Below are positions 1-12,788 of a stretch of 64,000 nt of DNA, in pieces (positions within the stretch are counted from its first letter, which is position 1; every line of letters starts with the position of its first letter). Origin of the DNA: Mycolicibacterium gilvum (GTDB taxonomy: Bacteria > Actinomycetota > Actinomycetes > Mycobacteriales > Mycobacteriaceae). A program made the translations under genes and the position numbers. The notes beneath the pieces were generated by a model. The model had not been told where the DNA came from, did no database searches, and saw only the letters and a list, made by a program, of their open reading frames with translations. The stretch lies in assembly GCF_900454025.1 (NCBI RefSeq), contig NZ_UGQM01000001.1:620001-684000 (forward strand), read 5' to 3'.

Positions 1-552
1 CAGTGCGATGCCGGCGACAGCCAATTGCTGCACGCTTCGGGTGTCAAGCCACAACAGGAGATATCGCACGCACAGCAGGACGAAGAACAGAGCGGCGGCT
101 TCACTCAGACCGGACCCGCCGTACGTGACCACCATGGGATGAAGAGCGAAAACCCCTACTGCCACAATCCGCCACGCGCTCGGGACGCCCCTGTCGATGG
201 CGATCCGGCGGACGACCAGAGCGGCGCCCGCCATGAACGGTGCGCTCTGGAGTCCGCCCGCCAGGCCGTAGGTCTTGAGCTCCGGCCATATCCGGTGAAG
301 CGGCAGCAAGGGGAGTTCGAGCAAGCTGGGCAAGGGGTTCCAGACGAAACCGATCGCCGACAGATGCGGGTGGCGGCTCATCAGAGCGAAGCCTGCATGC
401 GCGACGCGACTCGGTCCGTCGCCGTCGAAGAGGTTGTATCTGACCGAAAGCACCGCGCTGACGGCAATGTAGAACGCGGTCAGTGAGACGAACAGTGCGC
501 CGGCATACCACCTTTCGGTGGACGGGCTTCTCCCGACGGGATCAACTGCCAC
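1..552 (-). CDS. GT-C-like membrane protein (partial, C-terminus beyond window edge)
   Basis: This frame stays open from a GTG at 552 to the first base of the window (184 codons, no stop), so the gene is cut by the edge. The start overlaps the stop of the BcsB-like gene by 11 bases, which suggests translational coupling as the last visible gene of the operon. The protein starts with a short cytoplasmic tail and a hydrophobic helix at about residues 16-36. An acidic loop with FDGDGPSRVAHA follows, and then further hydrophobic segments. An acidic residue in the first outer loop is typical of GT-C glycosyltransferases that use lipid-linked sugars, so a polyprenyl-phosphate-sugar transferase is the best guess. 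The family assignment is inference; only the membrane character and operon position are clear. Confidence 0.6.
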   Translation of the reverse strand, partial: MAVDPVGRSPSTERWYAGALFVSLTAFYIAVSAVLSVRYNLFDGDGPSRVAHAGFALMSRHPHLSAIGFVWNPLPSLLELPLLPLHRIWPELKTYGLAGGLQSAPFMAGAALVVRRIAIDRGVPSAWRIVAVGVFALHPMVVTYGGSGLSEAAALFFVLLCVRYLLLWLDTRSVQQLAVAGIAL

Positions 553-2467
553 CGGTCCGACCTCGTCGGCGCCACAGCCGGCAAATGACGATCCAGCAGA
601 CGGCGATCGCCGCCACGGCGCCGACAGACACGGTCAGCCATATCCACCATTTCCAGCCATCGGCGAAGTCCGGTTGCGGCAGGATCGGACCTCCGGCGAC
701 CAACGCCAGGTTCACCGTCGTCCCGGCGGAACCGGTGGCGATCGTGTCACCGGTCAACGTCGCCCAGCGGTTCTCGAGGCGCCACACGTATTCCAAACTC
801 TCATCGAGCAATTCCGGATCGTCGCCGGCGTCGAGGGCCAGCACCACTCGATCGTTGTGTGTGAACGCCTGGACGACACCGAGCGGGCCTTTGATGTCGA
901 TGTCGGTGACCGGGACGCCCTCGACGTTGACATTGGTGCCGGTGGAGAGCATCGGAGGAGCGACACCGGCAGTGGCGAGATCCTCGCTGGGGCCGACCAT
1001 CAACCACCCGGTACCTCGCTGGGAAGCCTCCGTGAGGCCAATGAGCCGCGGACGGAGTGTGGTGGTCGTCTGCTGACCCATCAGATTGATTGCCTGCGAG
1101 GCGAAGCGGAGGTTCTCGGGACGGTCGACGGAGACGTCGAAGTCCGGCGAGAATGCCATCGGTAGCACCGGGAACCCGCCGCGATTCGCGTTTCCGGGAT
1201 CGACGCTCACCGTCGACCTGGGATCAACGACGAATGTGATCCTGTCGGTGAGTGGCGCGCAAGCTTGCTGCGGGTTGTAGCGGAGCTCAAGAGAAAAGCC
1301 GGTACTCGAGGACACGGCCTCTCGTGGGACGTCGAAAGAGAGGTCGAGGAGCCCAGATTCGTCGAGGCGGTGTGAAGCCACCACCGCGCCGCCGGACCGA
1401 ACGAGCACCGAGGCATCGCCCGAGACGACCGGAGTGTGGTTGGCCATCAATCGGATCCGCGCGTTGTCGATGGACCCCACGGCGAACGAGGTCGCATCGA
1501 ATCCCAGGTACAGCATCGACATGCCCAACACCGAAGACTCCGCAGCCATCCCCAGTTGACCGAATGTCGCTGTGTAGGAGGCTGTTTGAACTTCGGCGGA
1601 TGTCGAGTCCACGGAAGCATCGGGTGTCTGGGCCAATTCGAATCGGCGGTCGGCGAAGATGCTCACCTGCCGTTCCAGCTCATCACCGGTACCGGTGATG
1701 ACGAGGGATGCTTCAGGCGTTCCGGCCCTGTCGACCGAGATTCCCGCGGTATCGCCGCGGCGTACGACGATCGTTCGCTGAGCCACCCCCGCTCGGGCCG
1801 TACCGAGATTGATGTCGGTGGTTATCGCGATACGTACGGGTATGGGTCGGTAGAGACGGGTCAATTGGGCGACGAGGGTGAGCGCGGCCTGTTGTTCGTC
1901 CGGGCCGGGGTCCGGTCCGAGAGCAACGGTGATGCGCTCGAGATAGCCGGGCAGGAAATCGGCGACCGTGCGGGGCAGTTCCGCCTCCCCGGAGTACGTC
2001 GTCCGCAGTTCGGTCAACGTCACTGCCGGCATGCTGGTGCAGCTGTCCGTGCGATCGTCGCCGCGACCGCGGAGCGCAAAGCGCACCCTCGTGACATTGT
2101 CGACGACCTTCGACCGAGAGATGTCCACCGCGAACGGGACAGAGTCGATTCCCGGCGGTATCGGGATGCTTCCGAGGAATGTGCCTTCGCGGTCGAGAAT
2201 GTCGACACGTCCGGGGGTGTCGATGACGGACCCGATTCGGCCGGTCAGCCGGGTGGCCGTGACGCCCGGCGGAACCGGAAACTGGACATCCGCCGTCCGT
2301 TCCACCCCGACCAGTTCCAGTTGATTGGAGAGGCCCAGCTGAGTCCAGCCCACATCAGTCGACGATCCGGGTATCGAGTGAACGGTCGGGCTGAGAGTCA
2401 AGGCGGTCGAAGCGACCAGGGCGATCGCCACGGCGAGACGACCGGCTCTCGCGATTAGGGATCGCAT
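542..2467 (-). CDS. BcsB-like cellulose-synthase subunit, membrane-anchored
   Basis: This 641-residue protein has an N-terminal signal segment (residues 1-32, with ALVASTALTLSPTVHS), a long extracytoplasmic beta-rich region, and a single C-terminal helix at about 608-632 followed by an Arg-rich tail. The topology, size and position directly downstream of a processive glycosyltransferase match BcsB, the periplasmic partner that guides a nascent polysaccharide out of BcsA. The start lies one base past the stop of the glycosyltransferase gene (TGA-C-ATG), so the two are tightly coupled. The polymer made is unknown; cellulose itself is not proven. Membership of the BcsB family is likely from architecture, but I could not align it. 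Confidence 0.7.
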   Translation of the reverse strand: MRSLIARAGRLAVAIALVASTALTLSPTVHSIPGSSTDVGWTQLGLSNQLELVGVERTADVQFPVPPGVTATRLTGRIGSVIDTPGRVDILDREGTFLGSIPIPPGIDSVPFAVDISRSKVVDNVTRVRFALRGRGDDRTDSCTSMPAVTLTELRTTYSGEAELPRTVADFLPGYLERITVALGPDPGPDEQQAALTLVAQLTRLYRPIPVRIAITTDINLGTARAGVAQRTIVVRRGDTAGISVDRAGTPEASLVITGTGDELERQVSIFADRRFELAQTPDASVDSTSAEVQTASYTATFGQLGMAAESSVLGMSMLYLGFDATSFAVGSIDNARIRLMANHTPVVSGDASVLVRSGGAVVASHRLDESGLLDLSFDVPREAVSSSTGFSLELRYNPQQACAPLTDRITFVVDPRSTVSVDPGNANRGGFPVLPMAFSPDFDVSVDRPENLRFASQAINLMGQQTTTTLRPRLIGLTEASQRGTGWLMVGPSEDLATAGVAPPMLSTGTNVNVEGVPVTDIDIKGPLGVVQAFTHNDRVVLALDAGDDPELLDESLEYVWRLENRWATLTGDTIATGSAGTTVNLALVAGGPILPQPDFADGWKWWIWLTVSVGAVAAIAVCWIVICRLWRRRGRTGGS

Positions 2468-2468
2468 G

Positions 2469-3884
2469 TCAGAGGACCCGCCCCGCGGGGACCTGGTTCG
2501 ATAGGCCGTGCACAGTCTTCTCCCAAAAGTGTGGTCGTGTCACGAGTTGAAGGATTGCCTTCATGGCGGCAATGGACTGAAGCACCCAGTACAGCGGAAC
2601 GAGAATGGCCGCCCACCAGAGGTGCGGCTTTCCCAGATGCTGCAAGACGATCAACCCGAGGTAGACAGATAGGGGAGCTCCGACCAGATACATCGTCAGG
2701 TAGACGTAGTAGGTCAGCGTCGGAAAAGCCATCTCGACGAATTGCGGCCGGCCGAGGATCCAGGTCGCCATGGTCGACCAGAAAATGAGGTTCATGACGG
2801 CCACGAGGGGCACGGCTCCGGTTATGTTCAGCAGCCGCAGAATGCCTTTGCCGCCGATCTGCGACCACAGGGCGGCCGGATGGCGAAGGTGTACCAGCAT
2901 GGTCTGCAGATAACCCTTGTACCACCGCGACCGCTGCCGGATCCAGTTCAGGACATCGGAATTCGCTTCCTCCAGCGTCACCGAATCCAGAATCCGGGTC
3001 CGGTATCCGGCGCGGGCGAGCCGGACCCCGAGGTCGGCGTCCTCGGTGACGTTGAACTCGTCCCAGCCTCCGATGGCGCGCCACACGGAGGTGCGCATGT
3101 GGTTGGAAGTGCCGCCCAAAGGCACGACGCAGCCGGCGGCTTCGACGGCGGGAAGCGTCATGCCGAACCACTGGTCGTATTCCATCGAGAACCATCGCGT
3201 GAGCAGGTTCTGCTCTTCGTTGAAGTAACCGAGGCGGGCCTGGAGGCAACCGACGTTGTCGGGCAGCTGTTGAAACGCCACAACGGCTTTGCGCAATTGG
3301 AGAGGGTCAGGGATGTCCTCGGCGTCGTAGATGGTGACCATTTCGCCCTTGAGCCCGGGTGTGGCCATTCCGTAGTTGCACGCCTTGGGTTTGGTCTTGG
3401 GTTGGCTGTTCGGAACCAGGATCAGGCGCACGGCTTCCAGCTCGGTTGTCGCCATCGCCCTACGCGTCGCGATGTCGTCTTCTTCGACCAGCAGCAGGAT
3501 TTCGAGCTTGTCCTTCGGATATTCGAGTCGTCCGACTCCCGCGATCAGGTTGTGGACGATCGACGGCTCGTTGTAGACCGGAAGAAGAACCGTGTACACG
3601 GGCAGCTGATTGTCGGGGACAGCCCGTGCCTCCTCGTCGCTGATCGTGAGAAGGCTGGGTGAGCGCAGGCCTTGGACCAAGAGCCAGTGGCGGTCGATCG
3701 TCGAGGCGAGGTACAGGGCGGCCAGCACGGTGGTGACCGCCGGCAGCACGAGGTGCGGTGCGAGTACACCGGTCGCCGCCACTCCCAGAATGCCGGACAC
3801 ACCGAGGATGACCGATCCGTCGGTGGTCACCCTCCTCGCCGAAAGATCCTCGGGCAGGCGGCTTCCCGGGGTGTAGCTATGCAC
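2469..3884 (-). CDS. Processive family-2 glycosyltransferase, BcsA-like
   Basis: Membrane beta-glycosyltransferase of about 471 residues. It has two N-terminal helices, a cytosolic GT2 domain and three or four C-terminal helices. The processive signature is complete: LPVYNEP, the DxD-type YDAED near residue 188, TEDADLG near 283 (catalytic base) and QRSRW near 319, followed by YKG. I start it at the GTG at 3884, which overlaps the upstream stop in GTGCATAG; an upstream GTG at 3944 would create a 68-base overlap. It lacks the C-terminal PilZ domain of true BcsA, so c-di-GMP gating is not expected. With the BcsB-like gene it probably synthesises and exports a beta-linked polysaccharide. Confidence 0.85.
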   Translation of the reverse strand: MHSYTPGSRLPEDLSARRVTTDGSVILGVSGILGVAATGVLAPHLVLPAVTTVLAALYLASTIDRHWLLVQGLRSPSLLTISDEEARAVPDNQLPVYTVLLPVYNEPSIVHNLIAGVGRLEYPKDKLEILLLVEEDDIATRRAMATTELEAVRLILVPNSQPKTKPKACNYGMATPGLKGEMVTIYDAEDIPDPLQLRKAVVAFQQLPDNVGCLQARLGYFNEEQNLLTRWFSMEYDQWFGMTLPAVEAAGCVVPLGGTSNHMRTSVWRAIGGWDEFNVTEDADLGVRLARAGYRTRILDSVTLEEANSDVLNWIRQRSRWYKGYLQTMLVHLRHPAALWSQIGGKGILRLLNITGAVPLVAVMNLIFWSTMATWILGRPQFVEMAFPTLTYYVYLTMYLVGAPLSVYLGLIVLQHLGKPHLWWAAILVPLYWVLQSIAAMKAILQLVTRPHFWEKTVHGLSNQVPAGRVL

Positions 3885-5367
3885 GAGCAGCGGCGTGTGC
3901 GAGCAGGCTGTCGGCGATCTCGGTCGCGTGCCGGACGACGACATCGTCCACCCGGCCTGGATCGTCGGCCTGCTGGCGGCCGATCCACAGCGCGGGGCTG
4001 AGCAAGGTGTCGACCACTTCGAGACCCGTCGGCGCGGGAGGTGGGGTCGCCGACTCGGCGACGTTCTGGTTCACGACCACGGTGACCTGCTGATAGCCGG
4101 AGTCGGTTCGCCAGTCCCAGGTGAGTGCGTACCACTGCGGGGTCGTGGTGTCGATCGCCGTATCGGCATTGCTGAATACTGCGCGGACCTCGACCGGTGC
4201 GGTGCTCTGCAGTCCGCTGGCCGGAACGAAGTTCAGCGGACGGGTGCTCGGATACCAGACGGTGTCGCGGTGGTCGTGCAGCGAAGCCAGGTTGCTTGTC
4301 GTGATGACGTCGACGGCCGCAGCCGGAAGCCCGACGGCGACCGGCACCCGGTAACGGACGAATCGCGCGTTCGGGCCGAGGAACCGTTCGGCCTCCGGGA
4401 GTTCCTGCTCGGCGTAGAGGCCCGACTTCGCGATCCAGTCGCCCTGCACGGCCGCCGGTTCGCGGATCGGCGCCGGGGAGGTGTGCACGACCGCCACCGC
4501 GAAGGCCAGCAGAACCAGCGCCAGCAACGATTTCCACGACCGCACCGGGTATGCCGGCATCTCCCCGGTGGCACCGGCGTCGGGCCCGACCCACCGTCGC
4601 ATACCGACGTGGACCACGACGGGCAGGACCGCCGCCGCGACCGCGACCGTTCCGAACAGCGGAAGCGTGCCGAGCAGTACCGACCCCAGTCCCCAGCCCC
4701 CGATCAGGCACACCGACGTCGCGGCGAGTCGTTTGAGGCGGGGCGCCCGCGCTCCGGCCAGGTACACCGCGGTCGCCCCGTAGCAGACGGTCAGCGCGGC
4801 GACGGCGGAGTCGGAGCCGCCGAGCATGCCGGCAGCCAGGGTGAACAGGACTGGGTTGCAGCCGATCACCGTGAACAGCCATACCCGCCACATGCGCGCC
4901 GTGTGCCGCGCACCGAGGAAGATCGCCGTGGCACAGACCGTCCACAGGGCGGCCCCCAGCAGATCGAGCCGGAACGCCGCCGCCAGCGTCTCGAAACGCG
5001 TCGACACCAGCGCGATGCCGGCGAAGCCGATCGGACCCAGGATCGACACGAACAGCCAGTCGGACTCGTTGTCGTTGACACCCGGCGGCGGCCACCGGTA
5101 GGCGGAGGCGATCAGCAGTGCCAGCAACGGGGTCAGGGCGAGCATCGGCGTGCGCGACCCCGCCACGGCGTCGGCGACGAGTCGTCCGATATCGAGTCCG
5201 TAGCCGATCAGCACCAGCACCGCGATGGCCGTGACCCGTTCGCGGAAACCCCAGCGGACATCGATGTGGGGGAGCTTGACCGTCGGCGACGGGTGGTTGC
5301 TTGTGGTGACGGGTCGCGGACCTTCGATCACGCGAAGGTTACGCCGCAAATTTGCTGTAGTAGTCAC
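3877..5367 (-). CDS. Polytopic membrane protein with extracytoplasmic C-terminal domain
   Basis: First gene of the four-gene polysaccharide operon, starting at a GTG, 496 residues. Residues about 45-290 contain eight or so hydrophobic helices separated by short loops. The C-terminal 200 residues are soluble and contain segments such as VWYPSTRPLNFVP and WYALTWDWRTD, so they probably face outside. The layout (membrane domain plus a C-terminal outer domain beside a polysaccharide synthase) recalls exosortase/EpsI-type proteins of exopolysaccharide loci, but I see no diagnostic Cys-Arg-His triad and do not assign it. Its stop overlaps the glycosyltransferase start by eight bases, so the two are translated together. 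Function unknown. Confidence 0.7.
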   Translation of the reverse strand: MTTTANLRRNLRVIEGPRPVTTSNHPSPTVKLPHIDVRWGFRERVTAIAVLVLIGYGLDIGRLVADAVAGSRTPMLALTPLLALLIASAYRWPPPGVNDNESDWLFVSILGPIGFAGIALVSTRFETLAAAFRLDLLGAALWTVCATAIFLGARHTARMWRVWLFTVIGCNPVLFTLAAGMLGGSDSAVAALTVCYGATAVYLAGARAPRLKRLAATSVCLIGGWGLGSVLLGTLPLFGTVAVAAAVLPVVVHVGMRRWVGPDAGATGEMPAYPVRSWKSLLALVLLAFAVAVVHTSPAPIREPAAVQGDWIAKSGLYAEQELPEAERFLGPNARFVRYRVPVAVGLPAAAVDVITTSNLASLHDHRDTVWYPSTRPLNFVPASGLQSTAPVEVRAVFSNADTAIDTTTPQWYALTWDWRTDSGYQQVTVVVNQNVAESATPPPAPTGLEVVDTLLSPALWIGRQQADDPGRVDDVVVRHATEIADSLLAHAAARA

Positions 5368-5509
5368 TGTCTGCCGTTTTTTGATAGAAGGACCGGGTAC
5401 TTGATCATGTCAGAGCAGTTCAGAAGCCGCAAGCCGAAATTTGGCGAAAATGTCAATTTGATGAACTAGTTTTTGCGCGGATTACATCAGCGCGTGGCAT
5501 TGAATGGAT

Positions 5510-5537
5510 GTTCGGCAGGCTAGCAATGTTGCCGAAC
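5510..5537. promoter_or_regulatory. Inverted repeat upstream of pta
   Basis: GTTCGGCA (5510-5517) and TGCCGAAC (5530-5537) are perfect 8-base inverted arms around a 12-base spacer. They lie about 45-75 bases before the chosen pta start, in the 215-base gap between the divergent polysaccharide operon and pta. It could be an operator or an mRNA hairpin in the pta leader. No regulator is indicated. Confidence 0.4.
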
Positions 5538-5582
5538 GGGGGGCGGGTGCGCGCGACGGCACAATTTGGCAGGCTTTGGGAC

Positions 5583-7673
5583 GTGCCCGACGCTGCGAAG
5601 ACGACCATCTCCGCCATCTACGTGGCGTCGCCGGAAGGTGACACCGGGAAGTCGACCATCGCGCTGGGCATTCTGCACCGCCTGGCCGCCACCGTCGCCC
5701 GTGTCGGGGTCTTCCGGCCCATCACCCGCGGCGACGGGGCGCCGCGGGACTACATTCTCGAACTGCTGCTCGACCAGACCACCGCGGGCCTGCCCTACGA
5801 GGACTGCGTCGGGGTCACCTATCACCAGCTGCACGAGGATCCGGAGGCCGCGCTCGCCGAGATCGTCGACCGATTCCACGCGGTGGCCGACCGGTGTGAC
5901 GCCGTGCTCGTGGTGGGCAGTGACTACACCGACGTCGCCGCACCGAGCGAGTTGTCGGTCAACGCCCGCATCGCCGCCAACCTCGGGGCGCCGGTGGTGC
6001 TCGCCGTCAAAGCCAAGGGACGCACCCCCGAACAGGTGGCGCAGGTCGTCGAGCTGTGCGTCGACGAGATCGCCGCGCAGCACGCCCACACCGCAGCGGT
6101 GGTGGCCAACCGCTGCGACCCTGCACAGCTGGTCGAGGTCGGCGAGGCGCTGACGAAGATCGAACCGCAGAGCTACGTGCTGCCCGAGGAGCCGCTGCTG
6201 GTGGCGCCGTCGGTCGCCGAATTGCAGGCCGTCGTCGAAGGTGCTGTGGTGCAGGGGGATCCAGCGCTCCTGCATCGGGAGGTGCTCGACGTCCTGGTGG
6301 CGGGCATGACGGCCGAGCACGTCCTCGAACGGCTCACCGAAGGCGGCGTCGTCATCACCCCGGGCGACCGGTCCGACGTCGTCCTCGCCGTGCTCAGCGC
6401 GCATGCGGCCGAGGGCTTTCCGTCGCTGTCCGGGGTGATCCTCAACGGCGGCCTGCCGCTGCACCCGGCCATCGACGGCCTGGTCGCCGGTCTCGGGCAG
6501 CGCCTGCCGATCGTCGAGACCCGGTTCGGCACCTTCGAAACCGCGAGCCGTGTCGCCGCGACCCGCGGCCGGGTCACGTCCCAGTCCCATCGCAAGATCG
6601 ACACCGCGCTGACGTTGATGGACACCTACGTCGACACTGCCGAACTCCTCGCTCACCTGGCCCTGCCGATCCCGTCGGTGGTCACCCCGCAGATGTTCAC
6701 CCACCAACTCCTTGAGCGGGCGAGCGCGGACCGGCAACGCATCGTGCTGCCCGAGGGCAACGACGACCGCATCCTGCGAGCCGCCGGACGTCTGCTGCAG
6801 CGCTCGGTCGCCGATCTGACAATCCTCGGCGACGAGAGCCAGGTCAGGGCGCGCGCGGCTGAACTCGGCGTCGACCTGTCCCACGCCGCGGTGCTCGATC
6901 CGAAGACCAGCGAGCTGTGCGACCGGTTCGCCGAGCAGTATGCCGAGCTGCGTAAACACAAGGGAGTGACCCTCGACCGGGCTCGCGAGGTCATCCACGA
7001 CGTCTCCTACTTCGGCACCATGCTCGTACACAACGACATGGTCGACGGCATGGTGTCAGGGGCCCGCCACACCACCGCGCACACCATCCGGCCCGCGTTC
7101 GAGATCATCCGGACGGCGCCCGGGGTCTCGACGGTGTCGAGCATCTTCCTGATGTGTCTGGCCGACGAGGTGCTGGCCTACGGCGATTGCGCGATCGTGC
7201 CGGATCCGACCGCCGAGCAGCTCGCCGACATCGCGATCTCCTCGGCCCGCACCGCCGCGCAGTTCGGCATCGAGCCGCGGGTCGCGATGCTGTCCTACTC
7301 GACGGGCACGTCGGGGACCGGTGCCGATGTCGACAAGGTCAGGCAGGCAACGGAACTGGTGCGCTCCCGGGAACCGGATCTGCCGGTGGAGGGACCGATC
7401 CAGTACGACGCCGCCGTGGAACCGTCGGTCGCCCAGACCAAGATGCCCGACTCGACGGTGGCGGGCCGGGCCACGGTGCTGATCTTCCCGGATCTGAACA
7501 CCGGCAACAACACCTACAAAGCGGTGCAGCGCAGCGCCGGCGCGATCGCGATCGGGCCCGTCCTGCAGGGACTGAACAAGCCCGTCAACGATCTGTCACG
7601 CGGCGCGCTGGTGGAGGACATCGTCAACACCGTGGCGATCACCGCCATCCAGGCTCAGGGGGTTCCCCGATGA
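5583..7673 (+). CDS. pta: Phosphate acetyltransferase
   Basis: Converts acetyl-CoA plus phosphate to acetyl phosphate, the first half of the Pta-AckA acetate pathway in the cytosol. The long form is present: an N-terminal P-loop-like region (PEGDTGKST near residue 17), a middle DRTGG-type domain, and the C-terminal PTA_PTB catalytic domain with [23 protein letters not shown] and [18 protein letters not shown] start at the GTG at 5583, giving 696 residues, close to the roughly 690 of the M. tuberculosis protein; a GTG at 5508 would add 25 residues of poor quality. The stop overlaps the ackA start (ATGA), so the two enzymes are co-translated. Confidence 0.93.
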   Translation: MPDAAKTTISAIYVASPEGDTGKSTIALGILHRLAATVARVGVFRPITRGDGAPRDYILELLLDQTTAGLPYEDCVGVTYHQLHEDPEAALAEIVDRFHAVADRCDAVLVVGSDYTDVAAPSELSVNARIAANLGAPVVLAVKAKGRTPEQVAQVVELCVDEIAAQHAHTAAVVANRCDPAQLVEVGEALTKIEPQSYVLPEEPLLVAPSVAELQAVVEGAVVQGDPALLHREVLDVLVAGMTAEHVLERLTEGGVVITPGDRSDVVLAVLSAHAAEGFPSLSGVILNGGLPLHPAIDGLVAGLGQRLPIVETRFGTFETASRVAATRGRVTSQSHRKIDTALTLMDTYVDTAELLAHLALPIPSVVTPQMFTHQLLERASADRQRIVLPEGNDDRILRAAGRLLQRSVADLTILGDESQVRARAAELGVDLSHAAVLDPKTSELCDRFAEQYAELRKHKGVTLDRAREVIHDVSYFGTMLVHNDMVDGMVSGARHTTAHTIRPAFEIIRTAPGVSTVSSIFLMCLADEVLAYGDCAIVPDPTAEQLADIAISSARTAAQFGIEPRVAMLSYSTGTSGTGADVDKVRQATELVRSREPDLPVEGPIQYDAAVEPSVAQTKMPDSTVAGRATVLIFPDLNTGNNTYKAVQRSAGAIAIGPVLQGLNKPVNDLSRGALVEDIVNTVAITAIQAQGVPR

Positions 7674-8830
7674 CACGCACGGTACTCGTGCTCAACTCCG
7701 GCTCGTCATCGGTGAAATACGCAGTCCTGGAACCTGATTCGGGTGTGCTGATCGCCGACGGCATCGTCGAGCGGATCGGCCAGGATGGCGGGGCGCGCGA
7801 CCATGCCGCCGCGATGAAAGAGGTGTTCGACTCCCTGGCCGCCGACGGACACCAGCTTGAGGACCTCGGTCTGATGGCGGTCGGACACCGGGTGGTGCAC
7901 GGCGGTCCGGACCTGTACCGGCCGACCATCGTCGACGAGGCTGTCATCGATCGACTCAAGGAACTGGGTCCGCTTGCCCCGCTGCACAATCCGCCGGCCG
8001 TCCTGGGGATCGAGGTCGCGCGCGACGCGCTGCCCGATCTGCCGCACGTCGCGGTGTTCGACACCGCGTTCTTCCACGACCTGCCCGCCGCCGCGGCAAC
8101 GTACGCGATCGACGCCGAGGTGGCCCGCGACTGGAACATCCGCCGCTACGGCTTCCACGGCACGTCGCACCAGTACGTCAGCGAGCAGGCCGCGGCGTTC
8201 CTGGACGTGCCGCTGGAGTCGTTGAGCCAGATCGTCCTGCATCTCGGCAACGGCGCATCGGTCTCGGCGATCGTCGGCGGACGACCGGTGGAGACCTCGA
8301 TGGGGTTGACACCGATGGAGGGGCTGGTGATGGGAACACGTTCCGGCGACGTGGATCCCGGCGTGATCTTCTATCTGTGGCGCGAGGCCGGGATGCCCGT
8401 CGAGGACATCGAGTCCATGCTCAACCGGCGTTCCGGGGTGCGGGGACTCGGCGGTGAGGTCGACTTCCGGGAGCTGCACCGCAGGATCGAATCCGGCGAC
8501 GACGCAGCGGAACTGGCGTACGAGGTGTACATCCACCGGCTGCGCAAGTACATCGGCGCCTACCTCGCGATACTCGGGTCGGCCGACGTCATCACCTTCA
8601 CCGCGGGGGTCGGGGAGAACGACGCGGTCGTCCGGCGCGACGCACTGACGGGCCTGGCCGCGTTCGGCATCGAGATCGACGAGCACCTCAACGACAGCCC
8701 GGGCAGGGGCGCCCGGCGCATCTCGGCCGACGGCGCCCCGACGACGGTGCTAGTGATACCCACCGACGAGGAGCTTGCGATCGCTCGGGCGTGTACGGGC
8801 GTACTTGGCGCTCGACCCGGTGACGGGTAG
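7670..8830 (+). CDS. ackA: Acetate kinase
   Basis: Transfers phosphate from acetyl phosphate to ADP, giving acetate and ATP; partner of Pta immediately upstream. The 386-residue protein shows NSGSSSVKY at the N-terminus, GHRVVHGG, the HLGNGAS phosphate-binding segment and [17 protein letters not shown], all hallmarks of the acetokinase/ASKHA fold. The ATG overlaps the pta stop as ATGA. The last 81 bases overlap, tail to tail, the 3' end of the STAS-domain gene on the other strand, an unusually long convergent coding overlap. Confidence 0.95.
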   Translation: MTRTVLVLNSGSSSVKYAVLEPDSGVLIADGIVERIGQDGGARDHAAAMKEVFDSLAADGHQLEDLGLMAVGHRVVHGGPDLYRPTIVDEAVIDRLKELGPLAPLHNPPAVLGIEVARDALPDLPHVAVFDTAFFHDLPAAAATYAIDAEVARDWNIRRYGFHGTSHQYVSEQAAAFLDVPLESLSQIVLHLGNGASVSAIVGGRPVETSMGLTPMEGLVMGTRSGDVDPGVIFYLWREAGMPVEDIESMLNRRSGVRGLGGEVDFRELHRRIESGDDAAELAYEVYIHRLRKYIGAYLAILGSADVITFTAGVGENDAVVRRDALTGLAAFGIEIDEHLNDSPGRGARRISADGAPTTVLVIPTDEELAIARACTGVLGARPGDG

Positions 8831-9214
8831 TTCCCGCTGCGGATCGCACACCCGCAGCAGGCGCCGGACATGCGGGCCGGCGAGCAGCTGCCAACGCACG
8901 CCACGGCGGTGGCACACCACGTTGACGTTGAACAGAGCGGCAAAGCCGGACGCGGCGAAGAACTCGACGGTCTGCAGGTCCACGATGAGCTTGCGGGAAT
9001 CGCCGATACGTTTCTCGATGTAGTGGGCCAGCGGCATGTTGTTGGTGGCGTCGATCTCGCCGTGGATGGTCACCAGCACGGTCGTCGGCGGCAACTCGCA
9101 CGCCGAGAACGTGGCGCGGTGGTGCTCCTCGCGGAGCTCGAACGATGTCGGATCCGGCCGGAACACCCTCTGGGTGCTCGAAGGCGGTAAGGCTTCCGAT
9201 ATGGCCATATGCAT
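8750..9214 (-). CDS. STAS-domain protein (anti-sigma factor antagonist-like)
   Basis: A 154-residue soluble protein with a STAS core at about residues 45-125: [15 protein letters not shown], then [20 protein letters not shown], where the [12 protein letters not shown] segment holds the conserved position phosphorylated in SpoIIAA-type antagonists. It probably takes part in partner switching with an anti-sigma kinase, but no anti-sigma or sigma gene is adjacent, so it is an orphan here. Two ATGs lie close together (9214 and 9208). Its last 81 bases overlap ackA antisense, so each transcript could affect the other. The 269-base stretch upstream (9215-9483) holds its promoter region and no gene I can support. 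Confidence 0.8.
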   Translation of the reverse strand: MHMAISEALPPSSTQRVFRPDPTSFELREEHHRATFSACELPPTTVLVTIHGEIDATNNMPLAHYIEKRIGDSRKLIVDLQTVEFFAASGFAALFNVNVVCHRRGVRWQLLAGPHVRRLLRVCDPQRELPVTGSSAKYARTRPSDRKLLVGGYH

Positions 9215-9483
9215 TTCCCCTCAGACGAACGGAAATTCGCACTGTGGGTGAGGTCAATGGATCGGCCCTGGGGGTTCAACGCTGCGCCGATGACATCACC
9301 GTGTGTAGTGGAGTCACCGTACTACGGAATTCGTGGCCTGACCATATGTCGATGTGAATTCCATGCGTGTACTCCTACCAGGAGTTATCCCGGCAGCGAG
9401 GCGGCATTGCGGGGGGTGGGCACGGGCCTGACGGACATCTCGGAACGGCCAGCAACGGAATCCGTCGTTGCTGGAATCGACGC

Positions 9484-12787
<3,304 letters not shown>

Positions 12788-12788
<1 letters not shown>

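Noticed and set aside
101..511. Minus-strand 136-codon frame at the left edge
   Set aside because: Arg/Pro-rich with no hydrophobic pattern; the neighbouring minus frame from 552 to 1 is hydrophobic, open and coupled to the BcsB-like gene.
2455..3249. 264-codon minus-strand frame inside the glycosyltransferase
   Set aside because: Arg-rich out-of-frame reading of the GT2 gene, whose catalytic motifs are all in the other frame.
5440..5460. TTGACA on the minus strand at 5456-5451 as promoter of the polysaccharide operon
   Set aside because: No acceptable -10 element is found at 16-18 bases; left unassigned.
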